A DNA stretch of 64,000 nt from Longimicrobiaceae bacterium (GTDB taxonomy: Bacteria > Gemmatimonadota > Gemmatimonadetes > Longimicrobiales > Longimicrobiaceae). Positions 1 through 8,082 of this stretch are shown one piece after another (within the stretch, counting starts at the first letter, position 1; every line of letters begins with the position of its first letter). Position numbers and translations under genes: made by a program. The notes below the pieces were generated by a model, which searched no databases, was not told where the DNA came from, and saw only the letters and a list, made by a program, of their open reading frames with translations. Location: positions 1-64,000 of the forward strand of contig DASVBS010000065.1 of NCBI GenBank assembly GCA_036375715.1, given 5' to 3'.

Positions 1-851
1 GACCCACCGATGTCCAGGAAGTTGGCCGGCTCCCCGCCGTAGTACTTGACCAGATCCATGGTGGCCATCGCCAGGCCGGCTCCGTTGACGCAGCAGCCGA
101 CGTTGCCGTCCAGCTTGATGAAGGTGAGCCCAGCCTGTCGCGCTGCCACCTCGGAGGGCGCCTCGGCGCTCTCGTCGCGCAGGGCCTCGATCTCCGGCCG
201 ACGGAAGAGCTCGTTGTCGTCGATGTTCATCTTCGCGTCGATCGCCTTCACCTCGCCGTCAGGCGTGACGATCAACGGGTTGATCTCCGCCAGCGAGGCG
301 CCCGAGGCGAGGAACGCCTCGTAGAGCTGGCTCATGATCTTCGCGGCGGCACGCTGCTGCCTGGCGTCGTCGTAGAGCTCCGTGGCGAGCCAGTAGGCCT
401 GGTGAGGCAGAAGCCCGTAGCGCGGGTCGACGGCGAGCTTGCGGATCGCCTCGGGATTGGTGGCGGCGACCTCCTCGATGTCGACGCCACCCTGTGCCGA
501 GACCATGAAGACCGCGCGCTTGGAGGCCCGATCGACCACGATGCCGACGTAGGCTTCCCTGGCGATGTCCTCAGCCGGTGTCACGAGCACCTTCTGCACC
601 GGGAGGCCCTTGATCTCCATGCCCAGGATCCGCCGGGCGTGCTCGGCAGCCTCTTCCGGCGAGCGAGCGAGCTTCACGCCGCCTGCCTTGCCGCGTCCCC
701 CCGCGTGTACCTGGGCTTTCACCACCACCGTCCCGCCATACTGACGGGCCAGCCTCTCCGCCTCCTCCGGCGTCGCCGCGACCTCCCCGGGCGGCACCGG
801 TATCCCGTGCGAGCGAAGGATCTCCTTCGCCTGGTACTCGTGGATATTCAT
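1..851 (-). CDS. sucC: Succinate--CoA ligase (ADP-forming) subunit beta, truncated by the window edge
   Basis: The first about 283 residues of the beta subunit of succinyl-CoA synthetase are present; the C-terminus lies beyond base 1. The enzyme interconverts succinyl-CoA and succinate with ATP or GTP formation in the TCA cycle, together with SucD. The N-terminus [12 protein letters not shown] is the family signature of the ATP-grasp domain, followed by a glycine-rich nucleotide loop ([13 protein letters not shown]) and the metal/nucleotide region [19 protein letters not shown]. The ATG at 849-851 is preceded by AAGGAG at good spacing. A promoter-like pair lies at 1087-1115. Because the gene is cut by the window, its 3' neighbour (normally sucD) cannot be seen. 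Identification is very secure. Confidence 0.96.
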   Translation of the reverse strand, partial: MNIHEYQAKEILRSHGIPVPPGEVAATPEEAERLARQYGGTVVVKAQVHAGGRGKAGGVKLARSPEEAAEHARRILGMEIKGLPVQKVLVTPAEDIAREAYVGIVVDRASKRAVFMVSAQGGVDIEEVAATNPEAIRKLAVDPRYGLLPHQAYWLATELYDDARQQRAAAKIMSQLYEAFLASGASLAEINPLIVTPDGEVKAIDAKMNIDDNELFRRPEIEALRDESAEAPSEVAARQAGLTFIKLDGNVGCCVNGAGLAMATMDLVKYYGGEPANFLDIGG

Positions 852-1086
852 TCGGCTCCTTGGTAGTTGAGCAGACGGCCGCCGGCGCTCACGCTCCAGG
901 CCGTTCGGGATCTACATACGCACGCCGCCACCTGGTCGCGGGCGGCGGCGTACTGCCGGCCGCTCGAGGCAGCGCGGCTGTGCCCGTGTTTCCGCTCCGA
1001 TGCGCCCGAGATGGGCCGCTGCGGACCACGCCGCGAAGCGGATCCCGCGGCAACGCTAGATCGCAGGGAGCGATAGAAACCGCGCA

Positions 1087-1115
1087 ATGATAATCCCTGG
1101 CAGGGGGAGCGGCAA
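1087..1115 (-). promoter_or_regulatory. Candidate sigma70-type promoter for sucC
   Basis: On the minus strand a TTGCCG box (1110-1115) and a TATCAT box (1087-1092) are separated by exactly 17 bp. Transcription would begin near 1080 and give a leader of about 230 nt. No recognisable riboswitch is seen in that leader (852-1086), which has no credible gene. Confidence 0.4.
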
Positions 1116-1128
1116 GCGGCGGCTGGAC

Positions 1129-3813
1129 TTAGGGATCGGCGGTAGAATCGGCTTCGGCGAGCAGTTGCTTGAGCGCTCTCCAGCTCTCGCCGAAGCCCGC
1201 CCAGTCGCCCGCACGCAGTCGCGCTTCGGCCTGTTCAACCAGCCTCCGGACGCGCTGGATGGAGGGGTCGCTCCGAGGGCCGGTGGGCTGCGGAGGCAGG
1301 GTCACAACCGGCTGCGGAGGAGGCGGCGTAGTCGCCGGAGCATCCTCGCTGAAGAGCGCCGAGACCGCTTCCTCCAGCGTGGGACGCATCACCACGTTCC
1401 GTCCGCTCGAGAGGATCACCCGCTCGAGCTGAGGGGTCGCCGCCTGGTTGGCCTCCAGGAAGAGGGGCTCCACGTAGATCAGCGTGCTGTCCACCGGGAC
1501 GACCAGGAGCCGCCCTCGGATCACCTGGCTTCCCCCCTCCTTCCAGAGGGAGAGCTGCTGCGAGATCTCGGGATTCTGATCGATCTGCGCTTCGATCTGC
1601 TGCGGCCCGGGGACGACCTCCTCGCGGGGAAGCTCGAAGAGATACAGCTCACCGTACACGTCCGAATCGTTCCTGGCTATGAGGAGCGCCGCCAGGTTCG
1701 GACGGCCGCGGGCGGAGAGGGGGAGGGTGAGCAGGAACTCAGGTTCGTCAGTGCCGGGCAGCGGCAGCGTGGCGTAGGTCGCCCCCACCTGCTGCTCCTG
1801 TGCGCGGTAGATCTCCATGGACGCTGCCCAGACGTCCTGGCGCGCGTAGAAGAGGTTCGGATCACGCAGGTGGTAATCCCCGAGGACGGCGGCCTGCAGC
1901 TCCAGCAGAGGCGCAGGATAGCGCAGGTGGGCGCGGAGGCCCTCCGGCATGGAATCCAGCGGCTCCAGCAGCCCGGGAAAGAAGCGCGCGTAGGTCCGCA
2001 GGATCGGATCGTCGGGATCGACGACGTAGAGCCGTACCTCGCCGGTGATCGCGTCGACCGTGGCCTTGACGCTGTTGCGGACGTAGCGGACCTGGAGGTC
2101 CTCCAGAGCCCCCCGCCGCGACAGCGGGAAAGAGGTGGTGGCCGTGTACCCGTCCACGATCCACACCACGCGGCCTTCGTGGATCACGGGAAGCAGCCCG
2201 CGGGTCGGCAGCAGACGCAGAAATGGAGCGACACGGTGCACGCGGTCGGCGATAGAGCGACGGTAGACCAGCTTGCTCCCCTGCCCCACGCTGCTCGACA
2301 GCAACAGGTTGCGGCTCTGGAACGCCCAGGCGAAGACCAGCTTCCGCCAGAAGGACGTGAGGGGGATCCCCATCGGCTCGGCGTCCGGCTCCACCACCAC
2401 GTAACCCAGTGTCCGCTCGCCGAAGTAGATCTCCGGCTGCTCGATCTGCAGTGATAGCGGCGCCCCCGAAGCGAGGCTCGGCGGGCCCAGGTCGCGGACG
2501 TAGTAGACGGGGCTCCCGTCTTGCGCCATCGCCGCCATGGAGGCCACCACCACTCCCTGCCCGCTGACGTAGGTCAGGTGCAGGTTCTGCCAAGTCTGCG
2601 CGGTGCTGGGAAGCGCGCTCGGATCCAGCTCGCGCACCCCGATGGCGACCTGCTCCCCTTCATAACGGTCCGGATGGACGGAGGAGAAGGTGTAGTACGC
2701 GTAGAGGGCTTCCTTCTCGTTGAAGGTCGTATGCAGCGGGCGGGGGTCCCAGAGGGGTGCCTCCGAGATGGCCCGCAGCACCGCCGAGTCGGACGGCGGG
2801 GACGAACCCCCGTACGGCAGGCGTGCGGTGCGCATGTCGTCGAGCTGGTACGCACGACGGGTGAACTCGATGTGCCGGGCGATGTACGGGCGCTCCCGAG
2901 CGGCCTCGTTCGGCTCCACCACCAGTTTCTGCACCAGCGCTGGCACGACGATTCGCGACAGGACGCCCGCGGCGACCAGGACCGCCAGCGAGATCAACGC
3001 GATGTGACGGCGGTCTCGCCAGAGCCCCACCAACACTGCCCCGGCCGTGGCGACAGAGAGGAGCGACATCACCAACAGGCCCGGCTGGCGGGCGTGCACG
3101 TCGGTGTAGCCGATCGCCCCGCTCACCCCGTTCCCCGAGAGGAGCAGCCCGTAACGATCCATCCAGAGGTCCCAGGCGACGATCACCAGGAAGATCGCCG
3201 CGAGGACCCCCAGGTGCCGGAGGGCGATCTGTGAGAACTGGAGCTGGCCGCCAGCGATCTTGATTGCACCCGTCACCGCGTACGCGGAGACCACCAGGAT
3301 CGCCGCCCACGCCACCAGCAGGCCGCAGAGCACCTGGAGCTGGTCAAGGATGGGCAGCACGAAGACGTAGAAGGAGACGTCGTGTCCGTGGAAGGGATCG
3401 TTGAGGCCCCACGGCGAGTGGCGGAGGGCCGCGAGCACCGCCATGGGATCGGAGATGCCGGCTGAGAGCCACCAGCCTGACAGGCCCGCGATGAAAAGGA
3501 GGACGGCGACGATGTAGGGCTGTGGGAGTTGCTCGGCGATTTCGATGTTGCCGACCCGGCGCCGCACCCGGATCGCCCCGAGCGTTCGCGTGACGACTGC
3601 GAGGTTGATGTAGATGCCGACCGCGAAGAGCAGCGCCAGGGTAACCCGGACGGCCACCGTGGCCGTCCAGCGCACCCAGAAGACGCCCTGCATGTTCAGC
3701 GTCCGGTACCAGAGCAGGTCCTCCACGAACTCCGCCCCCAGGCGCCCGCCCACCAGGACGAGCACCAGCAGGACGAAGCCGATGACCGCGATCCGGCGCC
3801 GGCGCGGCATCAT
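1129..3813 (-). CDS. UPF0182 family integral membrane protein
   Basis: This 894-residue protein matches the UPF0182 (COG1615) family in length and layout. It has a short basic start, then about seven hydrophobic segments in the first 310 residues (for example near 8-24, 50-72, 100-118, 165-185, 205-222, 245-265 and 275-292). A large soluble extracytoplasmic domain follows, including NEKEALYAYYTFSSVHPDRY and a LTYVSGQGVVVASMAAM segment. The C-terminal 80 residues are proline-rich, then a short helical tail. The function of the family is unknown. The ATG lies 4 nt downstream of the phosphomannomutase stop, so the two genes are probably co-transcribed and translationally coupled. The first two codons are both ATG, so the start may be 3 nt shorter. 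Confidence 0.88.
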   Translation of the reverse strand: MMPRRRRIAVIGFVLLVLVLVGGRLGAEFVEDLLWYRTLNMQGVFWVRWTATVAVRVTLALLFAVGIYINLAVVTRTLGAIRVRRRVGNIEIAEQLPQPYIVAVLLFIAGLSGWWLSAGISDPMAVLAALRHSPWGLNDPFHGHDVSFYVFVLPILDQLQVLCGLLVAWAAILVVSAYAVTGAIKIAGGQLQFSQIALRHLGVLAAIFLVIVAWDLWMDRYGLLLSGNGVSGAIGYTDVHARQPGLLVMSLLSVATAGAVLVGLWRDRRHIALISLAVLVAAGVLSRIVVPALVQKLVVEPNEAARERPYIARHIEFTRRAYQLDDMRTARLPYGGSSPPSDSAVLRAISEAPLWDPRPLHTTFNEKEALYAYYTFSSVHPDRYEGEQVAIGVRELDPSALPSTAQTWQNLHLTYVSGQGVVVASMAAMAQDGSPVYYVRDLGPPSLASGAPLSLQIEQPEIYFGERTLGYVVVEPDAEPMGIPLTSFWRKLVFAWAFQSRNLLLSSSVGQGSKLVYRRSIADRVHRVAPFLRLLPTRGLLPVIHEGRVVWIVDGYTATTSFPLSRRGALEDLQVRYVRNSVKATVDAITGEVRLYVVDPDDPILRTYARFFPGLLEPLDSMPEGLRAHLRYPAPLLELQAAVLGDYHLRDPNLFYARQDVWAASMEIYRAQEQQVGATYATLPLPGTDEPEFLLTLPLSARGRPNLAALLIARNDSDVYGELYLFELPREEVVPGPQQIEAQIDQNPEISQQLSLWKEGGSQVIRGRLLVVPVDSTLIYVEPLFLEANQAATPQLERVILSSGRNVVMRPTLEEAVSALFSEDAPATTPPPPQPVVTLPPQPTGPRSDPSIQRVRRLVEQAEARLRAGDWAGFGESWRALKQLLAEADSTADP

Positions 3814-3816
3814 TGG

Positions 3817-5193
3817 TCAGGTGCTGATACCCTGGTCCCGGAGCCAGCTCTCCATCTGGTCCCGGATCTCCCCGAGCCGCTCAGGGGTGCGGGCCTCGAA
3901 CCGTCCCACCAGAACCGGCTCGGTGTTCGACGCGCGGATCAATCCCCACCCGTCGCCAAACAGCACCCGAGCACCGTCCACGTCGACGACCTCGTAGGAG
4001 CCGCGGAAGTGCTCCACCGCCCGCCGCACGATATCGAATTTTTCTTCTTCGGTGGTGGCGTAGCGGAGCTCCGGGGTCGAGTAGTACCTGGGGAACTCCT
4101 GAAGCCTCTGTGAGAGCGGCTGCTCCATGCGCGAGAGAATGGAGATGAGTAGCGCCGCGGCATACAGCGCGTCGTCGAAACCGTAGTAGTCCTCGCCGAA
4201 CATGATGTGGCCGGAGAGCTCGCCCGCCAGGGGCGCGTTCTCCTGCTTCATCCGCTGCTTGATGAGCGAGTGCCCGGTCGCGGACATGATCGGAACTCCG
4301 CCGGCGGCAGAGAGCACTTCGGGGAGCGCCTGCGAGCACTTGACGTCGAAAACCACCTTCTGACCCGGTCCCTTGCGTTCCAGCAGGTCAAGGCCAAAGA
4401 GCAGCACGAGGATGTCGCCCCGCACGATCTCCCCCCGGTCGTCGACGGCGCCGATCCGGTCGGCGTCGCCGTCGAAGGCGATGCCGAGGTCCGCGTGGGT
4501 CCGCCGCACCTCAGCGATCAGGTCCTGGAGATTGGCATCCACCACCGGATCGGGGTGGTGGTTGGGGAAGGTGCCGTCCGATTCGCAGTAGAGCGGCACG
4601 ACCTCGACCTGGGGACCCATCGCCCGCAAGAGGTCGACGCCCACCAGGCTCCCGGTGCCGTTACCGCAGTCGAGCACCACTTTGACCGGACGCTGCACGG
4701 GGAACCGCTTGGCGACCGACTCGATGTACTGCGGCATCATGTCGCGCCGTTCCGTCGTCCCCTCCCCGCTGACGAAGCCCTCCGACTCGATCAGCGCTCT
4801 CAGGTCCTGGATCGCCTGTCCGTACAGCGACCGGCCGTCGATCGTGAGCTTGAAGCCATTGTACTCCGGAGGATTGTGCGAGCCGGTCACCTGGATCGCG
4901 CCGTCGGTGCCGAGCTCCGCCGCCGCAAAGCTGAGCACCGGGGTGGGTACGGTCCCGACGTCGATCACGTGAATGCCGGCGGCCACCAGACCGCGACGGA
5001 TCCCGGCTGCCAGGTCGTCGGAGGTCACGCGGTTGTCCCGCCCGAGCGCAGTCGTGTAGCCGCTGCCGCCTCCGCGTCGACGGACCAGCATGGTGCCGAA
5101 GGCGCGACCCAGAGCCTCGGCAAAGCCGGTGTCGAGATCGCGCCCGACCACACCACGGATGTCGTACTGCCGAAAAACGTGAGGATTCACCAT
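3817..5193 (-). CDS. Phosphomannomutase/phosphoglucomutase (alpha-D-phosphohexomutase family)
   Basis: A 458-residue four-domain phosphohexomutase interconverting hexose 6- and 1-phosphates for envelope sugar synthesis. The diagnostic motifs appear in order: the phosphoserine loop VTGSHNPPEYNGFK (about residue 102), the metal loop DGDADRIGAVDD (about 240), the sugar-specificity loop GELSGH (about 325) and the phosphate loop RASNTEP (about 420). The GELSGH loop with Glu and Ser is typical of PMM/PGM enzymes that accept both mannose and glucose phosphates. The protein begins MVNPHVFRQYDIRG, the usual family opening. It sits in a run with ridA and hldA, consistent with LPS or nucleotide-sugar supply. 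Exact substrate preference cannot be settled from sequence. Confidence 0.93.
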   Translation of the reverse strand: MVNPHVFRQYDIRGVVGRDLDTGFAEALGRAFGTMLVRRRGGGSGYTTALGRDNRVTSDDLAAGIRRGLVAAGIHVIDVGTVPTPVLSFAAAELGTDGAIQVTGSHNPPEYNGFKLTIDGRSLYGQAIQDLRALIESEGFVSGEGTTERRDMMPQYIESVAKRFPVQRPVKVVLDCGNGTGSLVGVDLLRAMGPQVEVVPLYCESDGTFPNHHPDPVVDANLQDLIAEVRRTHADLGIAFDGDADRIGAVDDRGEIVRGDILVLLFGLDLLERKGPGQKVVFDVKCSQALPEVLSAAGGVPIMSATGHSLIKQRMKQENAPLAGELSGHIMFGEDYYGFDDALYAAALLISILSRMEQPLSQRLQEFPRYYSTPELRYATTEEEKFDIVRRAVEHFRGSYEVVDVDGARVLFGDGWGLIRASNTEPVLVGRFEARTPERLGEIRDQMESWLRDQGIST

Positions 5194-5233
5194 GAAGGTT
5201 ACCAGAATTCCCGAGAAGGTTGGAGGAGTGTGA

Positions 5234-5638
5234 TCAGCCCTGGCTCCCGCTCTCAGGGACGGCGGCGACGAGCTCGATCTCTACCGCCACGTCCCGCGGG
5301 AGCCGGGCCACCTGCACGGTCGCACGTGCGGGGCGGTGGTCGACAAAATAACGGGCATAGACTTCGTTCATCGCCACGAAGTCGTTCATGTCACGCAGAA
5401 AGACGGTGGTCTTGAGGACCGTGCTGAACGACGCTCCGGCCGCTTTCAGCACCGCCCCCAGGTTCCGCAGCACCTGTTCGGTCTGCTCGGCGACGCTCTC
5501 TCCCACGATCTCTCCGGACTTCGGATCGAGCGCGATCTGACCGGCCGTGTAGAGGACGCCCCCGTGCACGACCCCCTGGCTGTAGGGCCCGATCGCGGCC
5601 GGCGCGTCGGGCGTCTGGATCACCTGCATGGACGCCAT
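5234..5638 (-). CDS. ridA: RidA family reactive intermediate/imine deaminase
   Basis: A 134-residue YjgF/YER057c/UK114 protein that hydrolyses reactive enamine/imine intermediates such as 2-aminoacrylate released by PLP enzymes. The family hallmarks are visible: APAAIGPYSQGV near the N-terminus, YTAGQIALDP, and the C-terminal RATVQVARLPRDVAVEIE segment, whose Arg (RATVQ) is the substrate carboxylate-binding residue in the family. Its size is typical of a trimeric RidA. It lies 13 nt downstream of hldA and 40 nt upstream of the phosphomannomutase gene, so it is part of the same minus-strand operon. No biosynthetic partner enzyme sits next to it. Confidence 0.94.
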   Translation of the reverse strand: MASMQVIQTPDAPAAIGPYSQGVVHGGVLYTAGQIALDPKSGEIVGESVAEQTEQVLRNLGAVLKAAGASFSTVLKTTVFLRDMNDFVAMNEVYARYFVDHRPARATVQVARLPRDVAVEIELVAAVPESGSQG

Positions 5639-5651
5639 GCCACTCCTTTGC

Positions 5652-6665
5652 TCAGGATAGCGATTCGATGAGTTCGCGGACCTCTTCCCGCAGCTCCTCC
5701 GGACTGACCGTGGCCACCCCTGGCTTCCCGACTTCGATCCCCGCGGCGACGTTCGCCATTACCGCCGCTTCCTGGATCGAGGCCCCCGCCGCGATCGCCA
5801 CCGCGACGCAGGCCGTGACGGTGTCGCCCGCCCCCGAGACGTCGTAGACCTCCCGCGCCACGGTGGGGATGCGGAAAGTGGCCGACCCGGCCGACTGCAA
5901 CGCCATCCCCTCCTCACCGAGGGTCACGAGCAGGTGCTCGCACCCGAAGCGCTGCCGAGCGTCCTCCAGCCAGGCGTCGTCATGGGGCCGGATCGGCACA
6001 CCGAGCGCGGAGGTGAGCTCGAAGGCGTTGGGCTTGAAGACCGTGGCGCCCCGGTACTCGAAGATGTGGCGAAACTTCGGATCGACCACGACCGGGATTC
6101 CCCGCTCCCGAGCAGCCTCCATGGCGGCGCGGATCACAGCCGGGGTGAGGACCCCCTTGTTGTAATCCTCCAGCACGATGACATCGGCCGCGCGGGCGCT
6201 ATCGCGAACCAGCTCGCAGAGCTCGTGGGCGGCCTCCGGCGGCAGATCCTCTTCCGCCTCCCGGTCGAAGCGGACCACCTGCTGCTTGCGGGCCATCACC
6301 CGCGTCTTGGTGGTGGTCGGCCGTTCCGCGTATTCGACGAGCAGAGGACGAACCACGCCACTTCCGAGGACGGCGAGCGCCTCCCGGATGGCCCGGGCAC
6401 CGGCGTCACGACCCACCACTCCGAGCACATCGCAGTGTGCCCCGAGGCGAACCACATTCGCCACCACGTTCGCCGCGCCACCCAGCGCACTGCGCTCCTC
6501 CTGCACGTGCACGACTGGCACCGGAGCCTCGGGCGAGATCCGGGAGACGGTTCCGCTCAGGTAGACGTCCAGCATGAGGTCCCCGACCACCGCAACACGG
6601 ACGTGTTCCGCCTGCTGGAGGATGGTGTCGAGGCGCTCGGCACTCAGCGGATGGGTCGGCGACAT
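5652..6665 (-). CDS. hldA: D-glycero-beta-D-manno-heptose-7-phosphate kinase (RfaE domain I type)
   Basis: A PfkB/ribokinase-fold kinase of about 337 residues, equivalent to the N-terminal half of E. coli HldE, without the cytidylyl- or adenylyltransferase half. The motifs seen are VAVVGDLMLDVYLSGTVSR, ISPEAPVPVV, GGAANVVANV and the catalytic DVSGAGDTVTA anion hole with its Asp. It phosphorylates heptose-7-phosphate at C1 for ADP-heptose and LPS core synthesis, so it supports a diderm host. Reading could open further upstream, at an ATG at 6798-6800 overlapping the previous stop, but those extra 45 residues look non-homologous. The internal ATG at 6663-6665 gives the normal family length, although its ribosome-binding site is weak. 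Confidence 0.9.
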   Translation of the reverse strand: MSPTHPLSAERLDTILQQAEHVRVAVVGDLMLDVYLSGTVSRISPEAPVPVVHVQEERSALGGAANVVANVVRLGAHCDVLGVVGRDAGARAIREALAVLGSGVVRPLLVEYAERPTTTKTRVMARKQQVVRFDREAEEDLPPEAAHELCELVRDSARAADVIVLEDYNKGVLTPAVIRAAMEAARERGIPVVVDPKFRHIFEYRGATVFKPNAFELTSALGVPIRPHDDAWLEDARQRFGCEHLLVTLGEEGMALQSAGSATFRIPTVAREVYDVSGAGDTVTACVAVAIAAGASIQEAAVMANVAAGIEVGKPGVATVSPEELREEVRELIESLS

Positions 6666-6796
6666 GGCGGCAATACGGACTGCGGCAGAGGCTTCGATCA
6701 GAGGCGGCGAACCGCCGCCAGCGAGCCGCGGAATGTACCCCGGGGGCGAGGGAGTGTAAAGGCGCAGCCAGCGCCGATTTCCGCCCCTCCAGGCGG

Positions 6797-7651
6797 TCAT
6801 TCTTCGGAGATCAGGAGCTCCAGCAGATCGAGCAGGCGGCGCTTCTCGCTCGACGGGAGGCGCAGAGGGACCTCGATGCGCGCGGCGGCGTTCCCAGAGA
6901 GAGGGACGGTGATCCGGTTCACCGGGACTTCCACCCGACCACCCGCGCTGGAGCGGGGTGCCTCCACCCGGCCCGCACCATCTGGGCGTGCGGGCGGCCG
7001 CGCGTGCGCCTCGGGGAACTCGCGTGGAACCGGGTGAGACGGCGTGGGGATCGCGCGGATCGCTTCCCGCGTCGCTCCGGGGGCGTCGAACAGGTCCGGG
7101 GCCTCCTCTGCTCGGGGCCGTGGCGGACGCGCTGCGGGGGCGGCGGTGCCGCGGCCATCGGTTCGCTCAACCCACCGGATGCGTGTCGGGCGGCCGCGCC
7201 GGCCCTGGACGTATTCGCCAAGCCCCGCGAAATCCACCAGCCGCCCGAATGCCGCCGCCCCCTCGCGGCGATTGCTCTCGCTCCCGCCGTGGCCTCGGGT
7301 GGCCCAGAACGCCTCGATCCAGCGCACTTCGGTCTCTACCGGCTGGCCCCGGTCGGCGAGCGCGTCGATCACTTCCCGATACGGCGGATACGCAAGGACG
7401 GCCCGCCGCAGCAGCCGCCGCCGCTCCTCCGCGCCCCCGAGGGCGAACTGTTCCCCCAGCGCAGTCAGCCCGCCGTGCAGCGGCTCCACGAACCCCAGGG
7501 CCGCCGCAGCCGCAGCCGTCCCTTCCACCGCCTTCGGCGAATCCGCTGCGCTGCGCAACTGCTCCGCGCTGCGGCCCCGCGCCCGCGCCTCCAGCCATTC
7601 GCTCAGCGCCAGAGCATCAGTGCGATAAGGTAAGACGGACGCGTCGCTCAT
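6797..7651 (-). CDS. Uncharacterised protein with winged-helix-like (DUF5343-like) N-terminal domain
   Basis: About 284 residues, not identified with certainty. Residues 1-95 have the pattern of a small helix-turn-helix domain seen in DUF5343/AAA-associated proteins: an LPY start, three helices, then ALGFVEPLHGGLTALGEQFALG. A second helical block holds WIEAFWATRGHGGSESNRREGA and a conserved-looking FGRLVDFAGLGEYVQGRRGRPTRI. A proline- and arginine-rich linker follows, then a C-terminal unit with short strands (RITVPL, RIEVPLRLPS) and a final helix, a layout also common in DUF5343 proteins. The start chosen is the ATG at 7649-7651 (after GAGAAAC); an in-frame ATG 39 nt upstream is possible. 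It heads the hldA-ridA-phosphomannomutase run and is divergent from the CDC48-like gene. Confidence 0.6.
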   Translation of the reverse strand: MSDASVLPYRTDALALSEWLEARARGRSAEQLRSAADSPKAVEGTAAAAAALGFVEPLHGGLTALGEQFALGGAEERRRLLRRAVLAYPPYREVIDALADRGQPVETEVRWIEAFWATRGHGGSESNRREGAAAFGRLVDFAGLGEYVQGRRGRPTRIRWVERTDGRGTAAPAARPPRPRAEEAPDLFDAPGATREAIRAIPTPSHPVPREFPEAHARPPARPDGAGRVEAPRSSAGGRVEVPVNRITVPLSGNAAARIEVPLRLPSSEKRRLLDLLELLISEE

Positions 7652-8082
7652 ATTGAGTTTCTCTGGCGTATACTTCGGCGCAAACGACATGACATGCTAT
7701 TTAGTGTGGCGCCCGGGGAACGGCAAGGCCTTGTTGACCCCGGCGCGGCCGGCTACTTCCTCGGCGTCGTGGCCGGAAGATGGACGGCGGAAGCAGGAAA
7801 AGGACGCGCCAGGATTGCCTGGCATGCAAGGGGCGCGGCCCCTCCTTGGTGCAAGATCGGCGCACGTCGCGCAGGTCCCTCATAAAATCCGGACGCCAGA
7901 CGACGCCGAGGCAATCGCCCTTAGCGTCAAGGAATAGATGTTAGGTAGCCTAATATTCTGGCGTCACGCCATGCTATTCCGGTGTGGAAAACAGTGTGGA
8001 GAACCGGTGCGGAGGGCCGCACGAAAATTGCTCGCTACCCGCGCGGCATAGTTCACCTCAGAGAACTAGGGAAGCGACTGCG
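7652..8082. other. 431-bp divergent intergenic region, structured, no gene recognised
   Basis: This gap separates the DUF5343-like gene (leftward) from the CDC48-like gene (rightward). I see no credible coding sequence; an open frame over 7653-7937 lacks any recognisable protein signal. It holds several inverted repeats: CCAGG-ATTG-CCTGG near 7811-7824, a GC-rich hairpin AGGGGC-GCG-GCCCCT just after it, and the three-armed palindrome at 7931-7980. The ribosome-binding site of the downstream gene (AGGGAAG, near 8068-8074) is at its right end. Promoters for both genes must lie here, but I could not assign boxes confidently. Confidence 0.5.
7931..7980. repeat. Nested three-stem palindrome (three-way-junction-like)
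   Basis: A perfect 7-bp outer inverted repeat, GGAATAG (7931-7937) with CTATTCC (7974-7980), encloses two perfect 5-bp hairpins with 3-nt loops: TTAGG-TAG-CCTAA (7941-7953) and TGGCG-TCA-CGCCA (7959-7971). Because every arm is palindromic, the same fold is possible on either strand, as RNA or as extruded DNA. It lies about 100 nt upstream of the CDC48-like start codon. It is not a tRNA, because it has only two inner arms and no T-loop or anticodon features. Confidence 0.7.

Noticed and set aside
1087-2454. A 455-codon plus-strand frame
   Set aside because: Antisense to the UPF0182 gene; low-complexity Arg/Gly composition.
6666-6800. Longer HldA with a 45-residue N-terminal extension
   Set aside because: The ATG overlaps the previous stop, but the extra residues do not resemble the family and the internal ATG gives the normal length.
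7653-7937. A 94-codon plus-strand frame in the divergent control region
   Set aside because: No ribosome-binding site and no coding signature; it runs through several hairpins and into the three-arm palindrome.
7931-7980. tRNA-like cloverleaf
   Set aside because: Only two inner arms, 3-nt loops, no anticodon or T-loop; rejected as a tRNA but retained as a palindrome.
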